Counted from the stretch's first letter, positions 53,123 to 62,704 are shown. The stretch: 64,000 bases of DNA from UBA1181 sp045601045 (GCA_045601045.1 JAZRZA010000072.1:30946-94945), one strand, 5' to 3'. Notes: generated by a model from the letters alone, not told the origin. Program-made: numbers and translations.

Positions 53123-54499
53123 TCAATTCGTTATCACATCTACATACTCCTGATAACGTAACATAATTTCTTCAACAAATTTGTAAGCCTCTTCACCTCG
53201 CAGGTATCCATGGTGCACTACAGGATCATTAAAGAATTCCGGTTTGGATTTTAAGAGCACAAATATCTTCACGTCCTCCCACTTCTGTGGATTTTTCCCA
53301 TTCTTCTCGGCGAGGGCCATCGCATCTCTCACATGCCCCACTCCCGCATTATAGCTAGCTAAGACAAACTTTGTACGCTCACTTTTGTCCTCAATGTAAT
53401 TGTAGATATTGTCCACGCGCCTTAAATATTCGGCGGCAGTCTTGACACTTACCTCTGGAATCATCATATCAAGACTATCTGTACCCAATTTCGTAGCGGT
53501 TCCAGGCATCAACTGCATCAAGCCTTTGGCACCAGCCCATGACACTGCGTTAGGATTAAATTTAGACTCTTGGTATGCGACCGAAGCGAGTAACTTCCAG
53601 TCCCAATCGATCTTTTCGGCGTATTTCTTGAAGATTTTATCAAAATCAGAAATCTTCTCTTTGCTGATATATTTGGGTTTTGACTTGGAATTCGCCAACT
53701 TGCTTTGTTCAAAATACTTATGATAGAGATACTTACAGGTATAATCTCCATTCGACTCTTCAAACCACTTATTGACAGTGCTTTCCAATGCTTCGGAATT
53801 TTTGCGAATGGCCCACGCGCATCGTTGGGTAAAACTTATTCGCATGTGGATGTCCAAATTTTTAAAGTAGGTGTTATTGACTTGCGCAATGTTTTCGTCC
53901 GCCACCGTATATTCGATCTCGCCATTCGATACTTGTTCAATCAGAGACTCCTCGTTCTCCTCGTTGGAGACCGTTGTAATCTGTAAGCCACCGCCCACTT
54001 CGTCGTCCAAGTTTATCAATCTTCGATGGTATTTGGAGTTCTCTACGACAATTACCTCCTTGTCGATCAGATCCACCACATCTTTCACCATCTCAAATTT
54101 ATTCTTTTTCTTCTGTTGCACCAATACCTGGCATGTATTGAACGTATGCGAAGAGAAAGTAACCTGATCCTTCAAATCATTAGAAATCACAACTGGATAG
54201 GCGATCAAATCCACTTCGCCATCCTTCAACATCTGAATCATCTCAGGTTCGTCTTTCGCTGTGACGACCTTCAAATCCACATCAAGAGACTGCGCGAATC
54301 GTTGCGCCAACTCATATTCGAATCCCATCTCCTCACCTTTGTAATCGAAATAGGAGGTCGACCGGGAAAGGGTTACGACACGAAGTTCTCCCTCCTCCTT
54401 GATCCTATCCAGATCAGAGAGACCAGAACCATTGTTTTTGCCGGAAGAGCAAGCGTATAACAACGGCACTAATAACCATATAAGAAGGTAACGCTTCAT
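53123..54499 (-). CDS. mltF: Membrane-bound lytic murein transglycosylase F (MltF)
   Basis: 458 residues from ATG 54499, chosen because it gives a lipoprotein signal (RYLLIWLLVPLLYAC); an upstream in-frame Met adds five residues. Residues ~35-260 form a periplasmic amino-acid-binding (SBP_bac_3) domain and ~290-420 an SLT lysozyme-like domain with catalytic Glu in AYQESKFNPNAVSWAGAKG, then GLMQLMPGTA and the NAGVGHV turn. It cleaves the glycan strand of peptidoglycan with 1,6-anhydro formation; the N domain is regulatory. It is the first gene of the mltF-MBL-SDR series. Confidence 0.93.
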   Translation of the reverse strand: MKRYLLIWLLVPLLYACSSGKNNGSGLSDLDRIKEEGELRVVTLSRSTSYFDYKGEEMGFEYELAQRFAQSLDVDLKVVTAKDEPEMIQMLKDGEVDLIAYPVVISNDLKDQVTFSSHTFNTCQVLVQQKKKNKFEMVKDVVDLIDKEVIVVENSKYHRRLINLDDEVGGGLQITTVSNEENEESLIEQVSNGEIEYTVADENIAQVNNTYFKNLDIHMRISFTQRCAWAIRKNSEALESTVNKWFEESNGDYTCKYLYHKYFEQSKLANSKSKPKYISKEKISDFDKIFKKYAEKIDWDWKLLASVAYQESKFNPNAVSWAGAKGLMQLMPGTATKLGTDSLDMMIPEVSVKTAAEYLRRVDNIYNYIEDKSERTKFVLASYNAGVGHVRDAMALAEKNGKNPQKWEDVKIFVLLKSKPEFFNDPVVHHGYLRGEEAYKFVEEIMLRYQEYVDVITN

Positions 54500-54670
54500 A
54501 CTTGTACCATTCAAATACCGAAAATAAATACAATAAATAATTACAATGAGAAATCACTCATATACATAGATTTCATCACGAATCAATCTGTTTTTTCGGG
54601 CATCCCTTTAACAAAGATAACATTTATTTTTAATAAATAAACTATCTTTGCATAGTAAATTGTTATTCCA

Positions 54671-55723
54671 ATGAGTCTCAACGATATGAGAAAACTGTTG
54701 AAAGAAGAGGAACATTTTGTTCTTTTCCGCTTGCCTGATGAGAAGAGAGGTCATCTCATCTCCTCTTGTCACGCGCATATCTACGAGACGATTCCCAGTG
54801 ATTTTTCCCTGCTTAAAAACGCCTTTGTATTTGCGCCTTTCGCGCAGGGAAAACATCCTTTCATATTGATTCCGTCTGAAAAGTCGATTACTTTCGACAT
54901 CGAGCAAAGCGCTGCGGATAACGTTTCCCGAACACCAAGCGATACCCTTCCCTCCGATGCCTACAAAGCGGCATTCGTCCGTTTTGTCTCCGCCGTCAGA
55001 GAGAAGAGGTTCCAAAAGTTGGTGCTATCCCGTGCGGAAACAATCGCCATCCCGGAACAAGATATTTTAAAACTCTTCCATAAGGTATGCAACGCATACC
55101 CCCATGCGATGGTCTATCTTCTCCACTCTTCCCTCACAGGAAATTGGATTGGAGCCTCTCCTGAATTATTATTGGCGGGAGATGACACCCAACTGCGGAC
55201 CATTGCCTTGGCAGGCACCATGAGAAACAAAGAAGAAGGAGGATTCTCCCTATCGGACTGGGGTGAAAAAGAGCGTTTAGAGCAACGAATCGTCGCGGAT
55301 TTCATTCGTGATCGTATTGTTTGCTTTGGCAAATGCAAGGACGAATGGGGACCATACAGCGTCTCCGCCGGACACATTTCCCACTTGCGTACCGATTTTT
55401 ATCTCACAATGGAAGAGAAGCAGCGAACCACATTCCTTTCCGCCATCCATCCTACCCCAGCGGTCAGTGGACTCCCCAAGGAGGAGGCCATGCGTTTCAT
55501 CTTAGAGAATGAAGGCATGGAGAGAGGTTATTATTCAGGTTTTCTGGGTTATATGGATGAACGGGGAAAAATGGATTACTATGTCAACCTTCGTTGCATG
55601 CGTTTCAACCATTCGGAAGCCACGCTCTATGCGGGCGGCGGCATTTTAGCCACCTCTGATTTGCAGGCTGAATGGAACGAAACGGAGGAGAAAATGAATA
55701 CATTAAAAAGAGTGCTATTTTAA
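54671..55723 (+). CDS. menF: Isochorismate synthase (menaquinone-type)
   Basis: 350 residues of the chorismate-binding family, short like other Bacteroidota MenF proteins. Key stretches are GASPELLL, ALAGTMR, GEKERLEQRIVADFIRD, HLRTDFYL, HPTPAVSGLPKEEAM, RGYYSGFLGYMD and YAGGGILATSD, the last holding the Mg-binding end of the family. It converts chorismate to isochorismate for menaquinone. It begins the men operon, with menD 4 bp downstream. A TATCTTTG -7 element is at 54643-54650. Confidence 0.93.
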   Translation: MSLNDMRKLLKEEEHFVLFRLPDEKRGHLISSCHAHIYETIPSDFSLLKNAFVFAPFAQGKHPFILIPSEKSITFDIEQSAADNVSRTPSDTLPSDAYKAAFVRFVSAVREKRFQKLVLSRAETIAIPEQDILKLFHKVCNAYPHAMVYLLHSSLTGNWIGASPELLLAGDDTQLRTIALAGTMRNKEEGGFSLSDWGEKERLEQRIVADFIRDRIVCFGKCKDEWGPYSVSAGHISHLRTDFYLTMEEKQRTTFLSAIHPTPAVSGLPKEEAMRFILENEGMERGYYSGFLGYMDERGKMDYYVNLRCMRFNHSEATLYAGGGILATSDLQAEWNETEEKMNTLKRVLF

Positions 55724-55727
55724 AAAC

Positions 55728-57377
55728 ATGTTTTCCACAAAAACCAACATCGCGCAACTCACCGCACTCATGATTGAGCACGGCATCAAAGAGGTGGTAA
55801 TCTCTCCGGGATCACGCAACATGCCGTTGGCGGAGACCTTCTCCAATTGTCGCGAATTCACTTGCCATGCCGTGACCGACGAGCGAAGCGCGGGATTTCT
55901 TGCCTTAGGCATCGCCCAACAGCAAGCATCCCCCGTAGCGGTATGCGTCACCTCCGGATCCGCGCTGCTCAATCTTGCATCCGCCGTTTCGGAAGCCTAT
56001 TACCAACAAATTCCCCTACTCGTCATCTCCGCCGACCGTCCCGCCGCATGGATTGGACAGATGGATGGACAAACGTTGCCGCAAATGGGAGCTTTCGGCA
56101 ACTTGATCAAACATAGCGTCTCGCTTTGCGAACCTTACGACGAGACAGGCAAGTGGCACAACAACCGAATGATCAACGAGGCGCTCATCGCGCTATCGCT
56201 CAATCAACCAGGCCCAGTCCACATCAATGTGCCTATTACGGAACCTTTTTTCGACTGTTCGGCCACTGAATTGCCGAAAGAGCGCGTTATACGCCTGATG
56301 GAAGGATCAGAAAAGATCATCTTCGAAAGTTGGGAAAAAGCAAAATCACCAATGATCATCGTTGGGCAGCTCACCCCCAAAATGGCTCGCCAAGTCGCTC
56401 CCGTTTTGGCCCGTTTAGGCGCCCCCATCCTATGCGAGTCTCTCTCAAATTTAGGTGGCGATTCAAGAAACGTCGTTTTCCATAAACTTTTCGATTTAAC
56501 CATCATATCGGCCCAAAACAGAGAAGCGCTTACACCTGATTTAGTGCTCTATTTAGGCGGCCATATCATCTCTAAAAGATTAAAGAAGTGGTTGCGTGCC
56601 TTGAAACCACAAACTGTATGGCGCCTCTCGCCAGAGGGTACGGTGGCAGACACATTCCAATGCCTCACCCATCTTATCAAGGAGCAACCCCTACCATTTT
56701 TAACTCGTTTAGAATCTCATATTTGCAGCCACCATCATGCCTATAATGAAAAATGGCAGGCATACGAAGCATGCACACGTGAGAAAATTACATTTTCGGA
56801 TGGTCTATCATCCATCAAAATAGCCTATGACTTGTGTCAAGGAATTCCGCAAGGCGCATCGCTGGTCTTGGCGAATAGTTCCTCTGTCCGCTACGCGCAA
56901 TTGGCCTCTCTGAAAGAGGGGGTGGACGTCTATTGCAACAGAGGCGTCAATGGCATCGATGGATCGCTCTCTTCCGCCGTGGGAATCGCGATGTCGGATC
57001 CATCCCGCCTTCTCTTCCTACTTATCGGAGATTTGAGTTTCTTCTACGACATGAACGCATTGTGGAATACAACAATTCCAAAAAACCTACGTATATTACT
57101 GATCAATAATGGATGTGGCGAAATTTTCAGAACCTTGCCAGGATTGACCGATACGGAAACCGCTAGAGAATTTGTAATGGCCTCCCACCAAACAACCGCG
57201 CAAGGCTGGGTGGAGTCGTTGCCATGCGACTATATGGCCGTCCATCACTTTAGCGACTATCAGAAAGGATTGGATCGGATGCTCCACCACCAAGGTTCAC
57301 CCTTTGTATTAGAGGTCTTCACAGATCCCATTCAAGACGAAAAGCGCCACAAATCATTTTACGAGGTTTTTGAATAA
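55728..57377 (+). CDS. menD: 2-succinyl-5-enolpyruvyl-6-hydroxy-3-cyclohexene-1-carboxylate synthase (MenD)
   Basis: 549-residue thiamine-diphosphate enzyme joining isochorismate and 2-oxoglutarate. It shows the N-terminal ISPGSRNMPLAETFS with the conserved SPGSRN segment, an ADRPAAWIGQMDGQT motif, the middle transhydrogenase-like domain, and a C-terminal cofactor segment RGVNGIDGSLSSAVGIA with IGDLSFFYDMNAL (Mg/ThDP binding) and ILLINNGCGEIFR. It follows menF by 4 bp and precedes menB by 33 bp. Confidence 0.96.
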   Translation: MFSTKTNIAQLTALMIEHGIKEVVISPGSRNMPLAETFSNCREFTCHAVTDERSAGFLALGIAQQQASPVAVCVTSGSALLNLASAVSEAYYQQIPLLVISADRPAAWIGQMDGQTLPQMGAFGNLIKHSVSLCEPYDETGKWHNNRMINEALIALSLNQPGPVHINVPITEPFFDCSATELPKERVIRLMEGSEKIIFESWEKAKSPMIIVGQLTPKMARQVAPVLARLGAPILCESLSNLGGDSRNVVFHKLFDLTIISAQNREALTPDLVLYLGGHIISKRLKKWLRALKPQTVWRLSPEGTVADTFQCLTHLIKEQPLPFLTRLESHICSHHHAYNEKWQAYEACTREKITFSDGLSSIKIAYDLCQGIPQGASLVLANSSSVRYAQLASLKEGVDVYCNRGVNGIDGSLSSAVGIAMSDPSRLLFLLIGDLSFFYDMNALWNTTIPKNLRILLINNGCGEIFRTLPGLTDTETAREFVMASHQTTAQGWVESLPCDYMAVHHFSDYQKGLDRMLHHQGSPFVLEVFTDPIQDEKRHKSFYEVFE

Positions 57378-57410
57378 ATAAATGATTCATAATTAATACT
57401 ATACATCATC

Positions 57411-58232
57411 ATGGAAAAGAGAAATTGGGAAACCATCAAAGAATACAAAGAAATTCTATTTGATTTCTACAATGGCATCGCGCGCATCACCATCAACCGT
57501 CCTCGATACCGCAATGCCTTCACCCCTACCACCACCGCGGAGATGAGCGACGCTTTGATCATCTGCCGAGAGAGACAAGACATCAGTGTGGTTGTATTTA
57601 CAGGCGCGGGGGATATGGCCTTTTGCAGCGGTGGAGATATGCACGTGAAGGGCCGTGGCGGATACATTGATGAGGGTGGCGTTCCTCGCTTGTCGGTATT
57701 GGATGTGCAAAAGCAGATCCGTTCCCTTCCAAAGCCAGTTATCGCCGCCGTGAATGGTTACGCCATCGGAGGCGGTCATGTGCTCCATGTGGTTTGTGAT
57801 TTGACCATCGCGTCGGAAAACGCCAAATTCGGACAAACAGGACCTAAAGTAGGCAGTTTCGACGCAGGTTTCGGCTCTTCGTACCTTGCCAGCATAGTTG
57901 GACAAAAGAAGGCAAGAGAGATCTGGTTCTTATGCCGTCAATACACTGCCCAAGAGGCGCTTGAAATGGGATTGGTGAACAAAGTGGTTCCGTTCGAGCA
58001 ATTGGAAGATGAATATGTGGCGTGGTCAGAAAAGATGATGGAACACTCCCCTCTCGCTTTGCGTATGATCAAACGCGGTCTGAACGCAGAATTGGACGGG
58101 CAAACCGGTATTCAAGAGTTTGCGGGAGATATGACCATGCTTTACTATTGCTTGGACGAAGCACAAGAGGGAGGAAAGGCCTTTTTAGAGAAACGCAAAC
58201 CGAATTTCAAGGATTATCCTAAATTCCCTTAA
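57411..58232 (+). CDS. menB: 1,4-dihydroxy-2-naphthoyl-CoA synthase (MenB)
   Basis: 273-residue crotonase-fold enzyme that closes the second ring of the naphthoquinone from o-succinylbenzoyl-CoA. INRPRYRNAFTP (substrate CoA loop), FTGAGDMAFCSGGDMHVKG (oxyanion segment), AVNGYAIGGGHVLHVVCDLTIAS and GPKVGSFDAGFGSSYLASIVGQKKAREIWFLC are all family-typical; length is normal. It sits between menD and menC, with a 15-bp gap to menC. Confidence 0.95.
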   Translation: MEKRNWETIKEYKEILFDFYNGIARITINRPRYRNAFTPTTTAEMSDALIICRERQDISVVVFTGAGDMAFCSGGDMHVKGRGGYIDEGGVPRLSVLDVQKQIRSLPKPVIAAVNGYAIGGGHVLHVVCDLTIASENAKFGQTGPKVGSFDAGFGSSYLASIVGQKKAREIWFLCRQYTAQEALEMGLVNKVVPFEQLEDEYVAWSEKMMEHSPLALRMIKRGLNAELDGQTGIQEFAGDMTMLYYCLDEAQEGGKAFLEKRKPNFKDYPKFP

Positions 58233-58247
58233 TCATACAGATTTTTC

Positions 58248-59261
58248 ATGTATCAAGCAGAGATAATTCCTAAAACATTGGTTTTCAAACAACCTGCAGG
58301 AACTTCAAGAGGCGTTTACCACAACCATAAGGTATGGTACATCCGCTTAACCCATAGTGGGATGCCTGGCAAGGAGGGTTGGGGTGAATGTGCTCCATTG
58401 GTCCAATTAAGTTGCGACGATCTTCCCGATTACGAGCGGCGGTTGAAACAGTTCTGCGACGTGTTCGACGGCAATATCGATTACGAAAGGATGAAGGATT
58501 ACCCCTCCATGCTCTTCGGATTGGAATGCGCGCTTCGTAGCCTTCACGCTACGGATGACATTCTTTGGGACACGCCATTCGCCAGAGGAGAAGCGGGTAT
58601 CACCATCAATGGATTGATTTGGATGGGGACCTTCGAGGAGATGTCTGCCCGTATTGAGGAGAAACTGGATGCGGGATTCTCATGCATCAAGTTAAAAATC
58701 GGCGCCATCAATTTCGAGGACGAGATGGATCTGCTCAAAAAGATACGCAAACGTTACAGCAAAGAGAGCATTACGTTGCGTGTCGACGCGAACGGAGGAT
58801 TCAAACCTTCCGACGCTGCCGAAAAATTGGAACGCCTCGCCACTTTGGACATCCACTCCATAGAGCAACCCATCATGGCGGGACAATGGGAGGAGATGGC
58901 GAAATTATGTGCCCAAACGCCTTTGCCTATCGCCTTGGATGAGGAGCTGATCGGCGTGAACGACCCGCAAAAGAAGGCGCTATTATTGGATACGATCCGC
59001 CCACAATACATCATTCTCAAACCTACTCTCCACGGAGCAATTCGCGGTTCGGAAGAGTGGATAGAATTGGCGAAACAACGAGACATCAACTATTGGATCA
59101 CCTCCGCTTTGGAGTCCAATATTGGTCTGAATGCCATCGCGCAGTGGGCGGCCACCCTGGGAATCGAGATGCCGCAAGGGTTGGGAACGGGTGCGCTCTA
59201 CATCAATAACGTAGAGAGTCCACTTCGCATCATGGGAGAGAAATTGTGGATCAAAAGATAG
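58248..59261 (+). CDS. menC: o-Succinylbenzoate synthase (MenC)
   Basis: 337-residue enolase-superfamily enzyme that dehydrates SHCHC to o-succinylbenzoate. Catalytic Lys in SCIKLKIG (second Lys), metal ligands in LRVDANGGF (Asp), IHSIEQPI (Glu) and IALDEEL (Asp/Glu), and the second Lys in YIILKPTLHG are all visible in order. It is the fourth gene of the operon; the gene order puts it after menB although it acts before it. The o-succinylbenzoate-CoA ligase menE expected next in many Bacteroidota is absent here. Confidence 0.95.
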   Translation: MYQAEIIPKTLVFKQPAGTSRGVYHNHKVWYIRLTHSGMPGKEGWGECAPLVQLSCDDLPDYERRLKQFCDVFDGNIDYERMKDYPSMLFGLECALRSLHATDDILWDTPFARGEAGITINGLIWMGTFEEMSARIEEKLDAGFSCIKLKIGAINFEDEMDLLKKIRKRYSKESITLRVDANGGFKPSDAAEKLERLATLDIHSIEQPIMAGQWEEMAKLCAQTPLPIALDEELIGVNDPQKKALLLDTIRPQYIILKPTLHGAIRGSEEWIELAKQRDINYWITSALESNIGLNAIAQWAATLGIEMPQGLGTGALYINNVESPLRIMGEKLWIKR

Positions 59262-59314
59262 ATTCGAACATATTATTTTATCAGTATAATATTTATCAAT
59301 AACCTATACATACA

Positions 59315-60091
59315 ATGTTAGCATTAGTAACAGGAGCAAGTTCCGGCATCGGAGAACAATACGCGACAGAATTGGCTAAGTTGGGCCATAACCTAATCAT
59401 CGTCAGCAACCAGGAGAAGGAGATCCAAGAGGTTGCGACACGTCTAGCCCAAGAATACCACGTGGAAGTGGAAGCCATCTATATGGATTTAGCCAGAAAC
59501 GAGGCGGCGGAGGAACTCCTCGCCCACTGCAAGGATTCTGGTAAGAAAGTAGAGATCCTCGTCAACAACGCAGGTGTTTTCTTTTTTAATGATTTGACCA
59601 AGACAGCCATGAGACGCATGGAATTGATGTTGCAACTCCATGTGATGACTGTAGCAAAAATGTGCAAACTTTTCGGTGACGAAATGAAGGAGAACGGCGG
59701 AGGTTATATTCTCAACATGTCTTCCCTATCGGCTTGGACTACCTTCCCCGGCATCACAGTTTACGAGGCGACCAAATCCTTCATCAATAGTTTCTCTATC
59801 TCCTTGGCAAGAGAATATAAGAAACACAACATCAGTGTAACTTCCATCTGTCCGGGTGCTGTGGATACGGGTCTTTATGGACTCAGCATGCCTCTGAGAA
59901 AATTGGCAGTTCGCCTTGGTGTTTCCATTCCTCCGGAGAAATTGGTACACAAAGCCATCCAAAAAATGTTCAAAAAGAAGAAATGTTACGTGCCAGGTCT
60001 TATCAACCGCATCTTCCTACCGCTATGCAAGCACTTGCCAGACTGTGTAATATCTCTGATAATGAACAAGATAGATAAATTCCAAAAATAA
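59315..60091 (+). CDS. Short-chain dehydrogenase/reductase (17-beta-HSD12/KAR-like)
   Basis: 258 residues: TGASSGIGEQYATELAKLG (cofactor loop), LVNNAGVFFF, catalytic Ser in NMSSLSAWT, and Tyr/Lys in VYEATKSF. The C terminus (~205-258) has a Lys-rich stretch (QKMFKKKKCYVPGLINR) and a hydrophobic end that may lie on the membrane. It resembles the group containing 3-ketoacyl/17-beta-hydroxysteroid reductases. It follows menC by 53 bp with no visible terminator between them, occupying the position where menE is found in relatives. Its link to menaquinone is not established. Confidence 0.88.
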   Translation: MLALVTGASSGIGEQYATELAKLGHNLIIVSNQEKEIQEVATRLAQEYHVEVEAIYMDLARNEAAEELLAHCKDSGKKVEILVNNAGVFFFNDLTKTAMRRMELMLQLHVMTVAKMCKLFGDEMKENGGGYILNMSSLSAWTTFPGITVYEATKSFINSFSISLAREYKKHNISVTSICPGAVDTGLYGLSMPLRKLAVRLGVSIPPEKLVHKAIQKMFKKKKCYVPGLINRIFLPLCKHLPDCVISLIMNKIDKFQK

Positions 60092-60124
60092 TTTGGAAAT
60101 AGAGCAAAAAAAAGTCCTAAAAAT

Positions 60125-60155
60125 TTGGTGAAATAAGGCAAAAGAACTAATTTTG
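60125..60155 (+). promoter_or_regulatory. Promoter of the tRNA-Lys/Ser array
   Basis: TTG 60125-60127, 20-bp spacer, TAATTTTG 60148-60155. The first tRNA starts 24 bp downstream. Confidence 0.65.
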
Positions 60156-60178
60156 CATCGTCAAAACAAAAGGACAAT

Positions 60179-60251
60179 GACTCAGTAGCTCAGCTGGTAG
60201 AGCAACAGACTCTTAATCTGTGGGTCCAGGGTTCGATCCCCTGCTGGGTCA
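60179..60251 (+). tRNA. tRNA-Lys (anticodon CTT), copy 1
   Basis: Acceptor GACTCAG/CTGGGTC, D stem GCTC/GAGC, anticodon stem ACAGA/TCTGT with loop CTCTTAA giving CTT, discriminator A. CCA is not encoded (CAA follows). Confidence 0.96.
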
Positions 60252-60300
60252 CAAAAAAAGACAAAGAACTTGCAAAGGCAAGGGAGTCATAAAAAGTTTT

Positions 60301-60387
60301 GGAGAGATGTCAGAGTGGTCGAATGAGCCGGTCTTGAAAACCGGTGTACTCGTAAGGGTACCGGGGGTTCGAATCCCTCTCTCTCCG
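60301..60387 (+). tRNA. tRNA-Ser (anticodon TGA), copy 1
   Basis: 87-nt class II tRNA with a long variable arm (GTACTCGTAAGGGTACC region). The anticodon loop CTTGAAA gives TGA and the acceptor is GGAGAGA/TCTCTCC with discriminator G. Confidence 0.96.
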
Positions 60388-60423
60388 CAAACTGATTTGA
60401 TTCAGATTTTTATTTTAATAGTA

Positions 60424-60496
60424 GACTCAGTAGCTCAGCTGGTAGAGCAACAGACTCTTAATCTGTGGGTCCAGGGTTCGATCCCCTGCTGGGTCA
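60424..60496 (+). tRNA. tRNA-Lys (anticodon CTT), copy 2
   Basis: Identical to copy 1 over the tRNA, but with encoded CCA (60497-60499). It lies 245 bp after copy 1. Confidence 0.97.
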
Positions 60497-60539
60497 CCAA
60501 TCGACGGAGAACTCGAAAAACAAAAAAGTCATTAGACTT

Positions 60540-60626
60540 GGAGAGATGTCAGAGTGGTCGAATGAGCCGGTCTTGAAAACCGGTGTACTCGTAAGGGTAC
60601 CGGGGGTTCGAATCCCTCTCTCTCCG
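60540..60626 (+). tRNA. tRNA-Ser (anticodon TGA), copy 2
   Basis: Identical to copy 1 across the 87 nt, 239 bp after it. A terminator follows. Confidence 0.97.
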
Positions 60627-60637
60627 CTGAAAAAGAC

Positions 60638-60670
60638 AAAAGCATCGGTTTTATAACTGATGCTTTTTTT
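60638..60670 (+). terminator. Terminator of the tRNA-Lys/Ser array
   Basis: AGCATCGGTT - TTAT - AACTGATGCT stem followed by seven T. Confidence 0.87.
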
Positions 60671-60704
60671 GTTTATATATTTACCAGTAATCCACAAGAC
60701 GATA

Positions 60705-61718
60705 TTACTCTATCGTATCCTTGTACCATTCCGCAAAGCGCATCACCCCCTCTTCCACTCTAACTTGTGGCTTATATCCAAAATCACGCTCCAACATTGA
60801 AGTATCGGCATAGGTCTTGTAAACATCTCCTGACTGCATCGGCAAAAACACCTTTTTCGCTTCACGGCCGAATGCACGTTCCATGTTGGTGATAAAATCC
60901 ATTAGATGGACAGGTTGCGAACAACCTATATTGTAGATTTTATGTCTTCGGCCATCTTCTTGAGGCTCCGGCTGCTTCTGAATCACACGGCAAATTCCTT
61001 CCACAACATCATCCACATAGGTAAAATCACGGTAAAGGTCGCCATGGTTGAAAACTTTAATCTCTCCGCCGCGACAAATCGCATCCGCGAAAAGCATGGG
61101 AGCCATATCGGGCCTGCCCCAAGGTCCATAAACAGTAAAGAAACGAAGTCCCGTACTAGGCAACGCATATAATTTACTGTAAACACTCGCCATCAACTCG
61201 TCCGCTTGTTTGGTGGCAGCATAAAGACTCATAGGTGAATCGACGCGATCTTCTTCCGAAAATGGCGTTTGTTTATTTCCGCCATAGACACTGCTGGAAG
61301 AGGCGTAAACAAGGTGTTGAATCCGATGGTGCCTACAACACTCCAAGAGGTTGGCAAATCCCACCAGATTGCTCTCTATATAGGCAAAGGGATTTTCGGA
61401 AGAGTAACGCACGCCACCTTGCGCCGCCAGGTTCACCACGCAATCGAAACCGTATCTGTCAAAAAGGTTCGGGAGTGCTTCCCTATCTTGCAAATCCATA
61501 CGAAAAAACTCGTAGTGGGCATATAAATCGCTTTGATAATAGCCAAGATGTTCATCAGTTACACGCACACCCAATTCCGCCAACCGTGCCTTTTTAAGGG
61601 CGACGGAATAATATTCATTGAGGTTATCCAAACCGACAACCTCGCATCCATCTAGTAGCAACCTGCGCGTCAGATGGTAGCCAATGAAACCTGCGGAACC
61701 TGTTACGAGAATCTTCAC
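60705..61718 (-). CDS. NAD-dependent epimerase (UDP-glucuronate 4-epimerase-like)
   Basis: 337-residue extended SDR. GSAGFIGYHL cofactor motif near the N terminus, Ser-Ser-Ser at ~126 (YASSSSVYGGN) and active site YAATK are present, along with the RFFTVYGPWGRPDMAPMLF segment typical of the capsular UDP-glucuronate/galacturonate epimerases (Cap1J/GAE-like). It makes the uronic acid for surface polysaccharides. It lies 44 bp downstream of fcl on the same strand, and a TATTTTTG (complement of 61740-61747) in the gap could be its own -7 element, so co-transcription with fcl is optional. Confidence 0.88.
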   Translation of the reverse strand: MKILVTGSAGFIGYHLTRRLLLDGCEVVGLDNLNEYYSVALKKARLAELGVRVTDEHLGYYQSDLYAHYEFFRMDLQDREALPNLFDRYGFDCVVNLAAQGGVRYSSENPFAYIESNLVGFANLLECCRHHRIQHLVYASSSSVYGGNKQTPFSEEDRVDSPMSLYAATKQADELMASVYSKLYALPSTGLRFFTVYGPWGRPDMAPMLFADAICRGGEIKVFNHGDLYRDFTYVDDVVEGICRVIQKQPEPQEDGRRHKIYNIGCSQPVHLMDFITNMERAFGREAKKVFLPMQSGDVYKTYADTSMLERDFGYKPQVRVEEGVMRFAEWYKDTIE

Positions 61719-61762
61719 GAATTACAATATTTGCACAAACAAAAATAGTGTTTTTTCAGAGA

Positions 61763-62704
61763 TTATCTCTCCGCACGCATCGGATTATGCAAAAAATCCT
61801 CGTAACTCAAACGAATACCCTCTTCCAGTTCAGTCTTGTATTTCCAACCCATCTTTTCCGCCTTGGAGACATCAAGCAACTTACGTGGTGTGCCGTTAGG
61901 ACGAGTGGTATCCCACTTTATTTCGCCTTGGTATCCGACCACCTTCGCCACCAATTCGGTCAAAGATTTAATAGATAATTCCTTGCCAGTACCTGCGTTA
62001 ACCGTTTCATTACCCGAATAGTTGTTCATAAGGAAAACACATAGATTGGCTAAATCATCCACATAGAGAAACTCACGCAATGGAGAACCATCTCCCCAGC
62101 AGGTTACGCTAGGCAAATTAGCCTCTTTCGCCTCATGGAACCTTCTGATCAAAGCGGGAAGCACATGGGAATGTTCTGGATGATAATTGTCGTTAGGACC
62201 ATACAAATTGGTTGGCATTACTGAGATATAATCTGTGCCATATTGTCTATTCAAAAATTCGCAATACTTCAAACCGGAGATTTTAGCCAATGCATAGGCC
62301 TCGTTGGTCTTTTCCAATTCAGAAGTAAGGAGACAACTTTCGGTCATAGGCTGCGGCGCCATTCTGGGATAGATGCAACTGGAACCTAAAAACTCCAATT
62401 TTTTACAGCCATTCTGCCAAGCGGCGTGAATCACGTTCATCTCCAAAATCATGTTCTCATACATGAAATCCGCCAATGCGGATTGGTTGGCGATGATTCC
62501 TCCCACCTTCGCGGCCGCCAAGAAAACATACTCGGGTTTCTCTTGCGCGAAAAAGGCTTCCACTTGATCCTGACGACAGAGATCCAACTCCTTGTGCGTA
62601 CGTGTAATGATATTGTTGTATCCTTCTCTTTGGAGTTCTCTCACAATCGCGGAACCAACCATTCCACGATGGCCTGCGACATATATTTTCGAATTCTTTT
62701 CCAT
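61763..62704 (-). CDS. fcl: GDP-L-fucose synthase
   Basis: 313 residues from ATG 62704; a TTG three codons upstream is less likely. GHRGMVGSAIVREL cofactor motif, SSCIYPR, active-site YALAK (Tyr-x3-Lys) and NLYGPNDNYHPEHSHVLPAL, which carries the catalytic Cys/His neighbourhood of fucose synthases, are present. It epimerises and reduces GDP-4-keto-6-deoxymannose made by gmd, which starts 59 bp upstream on the same strand. Product: GDP-L-fucose for surface and protein glycans. Confidence 0.95.
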   Translation of the reverse strand: MEKNSKIYVAGHRGMVGSAIVRELQREGYNNIITRTHKELDLCRQDQVEAFFAQEKPEYVFLAAAKVGGIIANQSALADFMYENMILEMNVIHAAWQNGCKKLEFLGSSCIYPRMAPQPMTESCLLTSELEKTNEAYALAKISGLKYCEFLNRQYGTDYISVMPTNLYGPNDNYHPEHSHVLPALIRRFHEAKEANLPSVTCWGDGSPLREFLYVDDLANLCVFLMNNYSGNETVNAGTGKELSIKSLTELVAKVVGYQGEIKWDTTRPNGTPRKLLDVSKAEKMGWKYKTELEEGIRLSYEDFLHNPMRAER

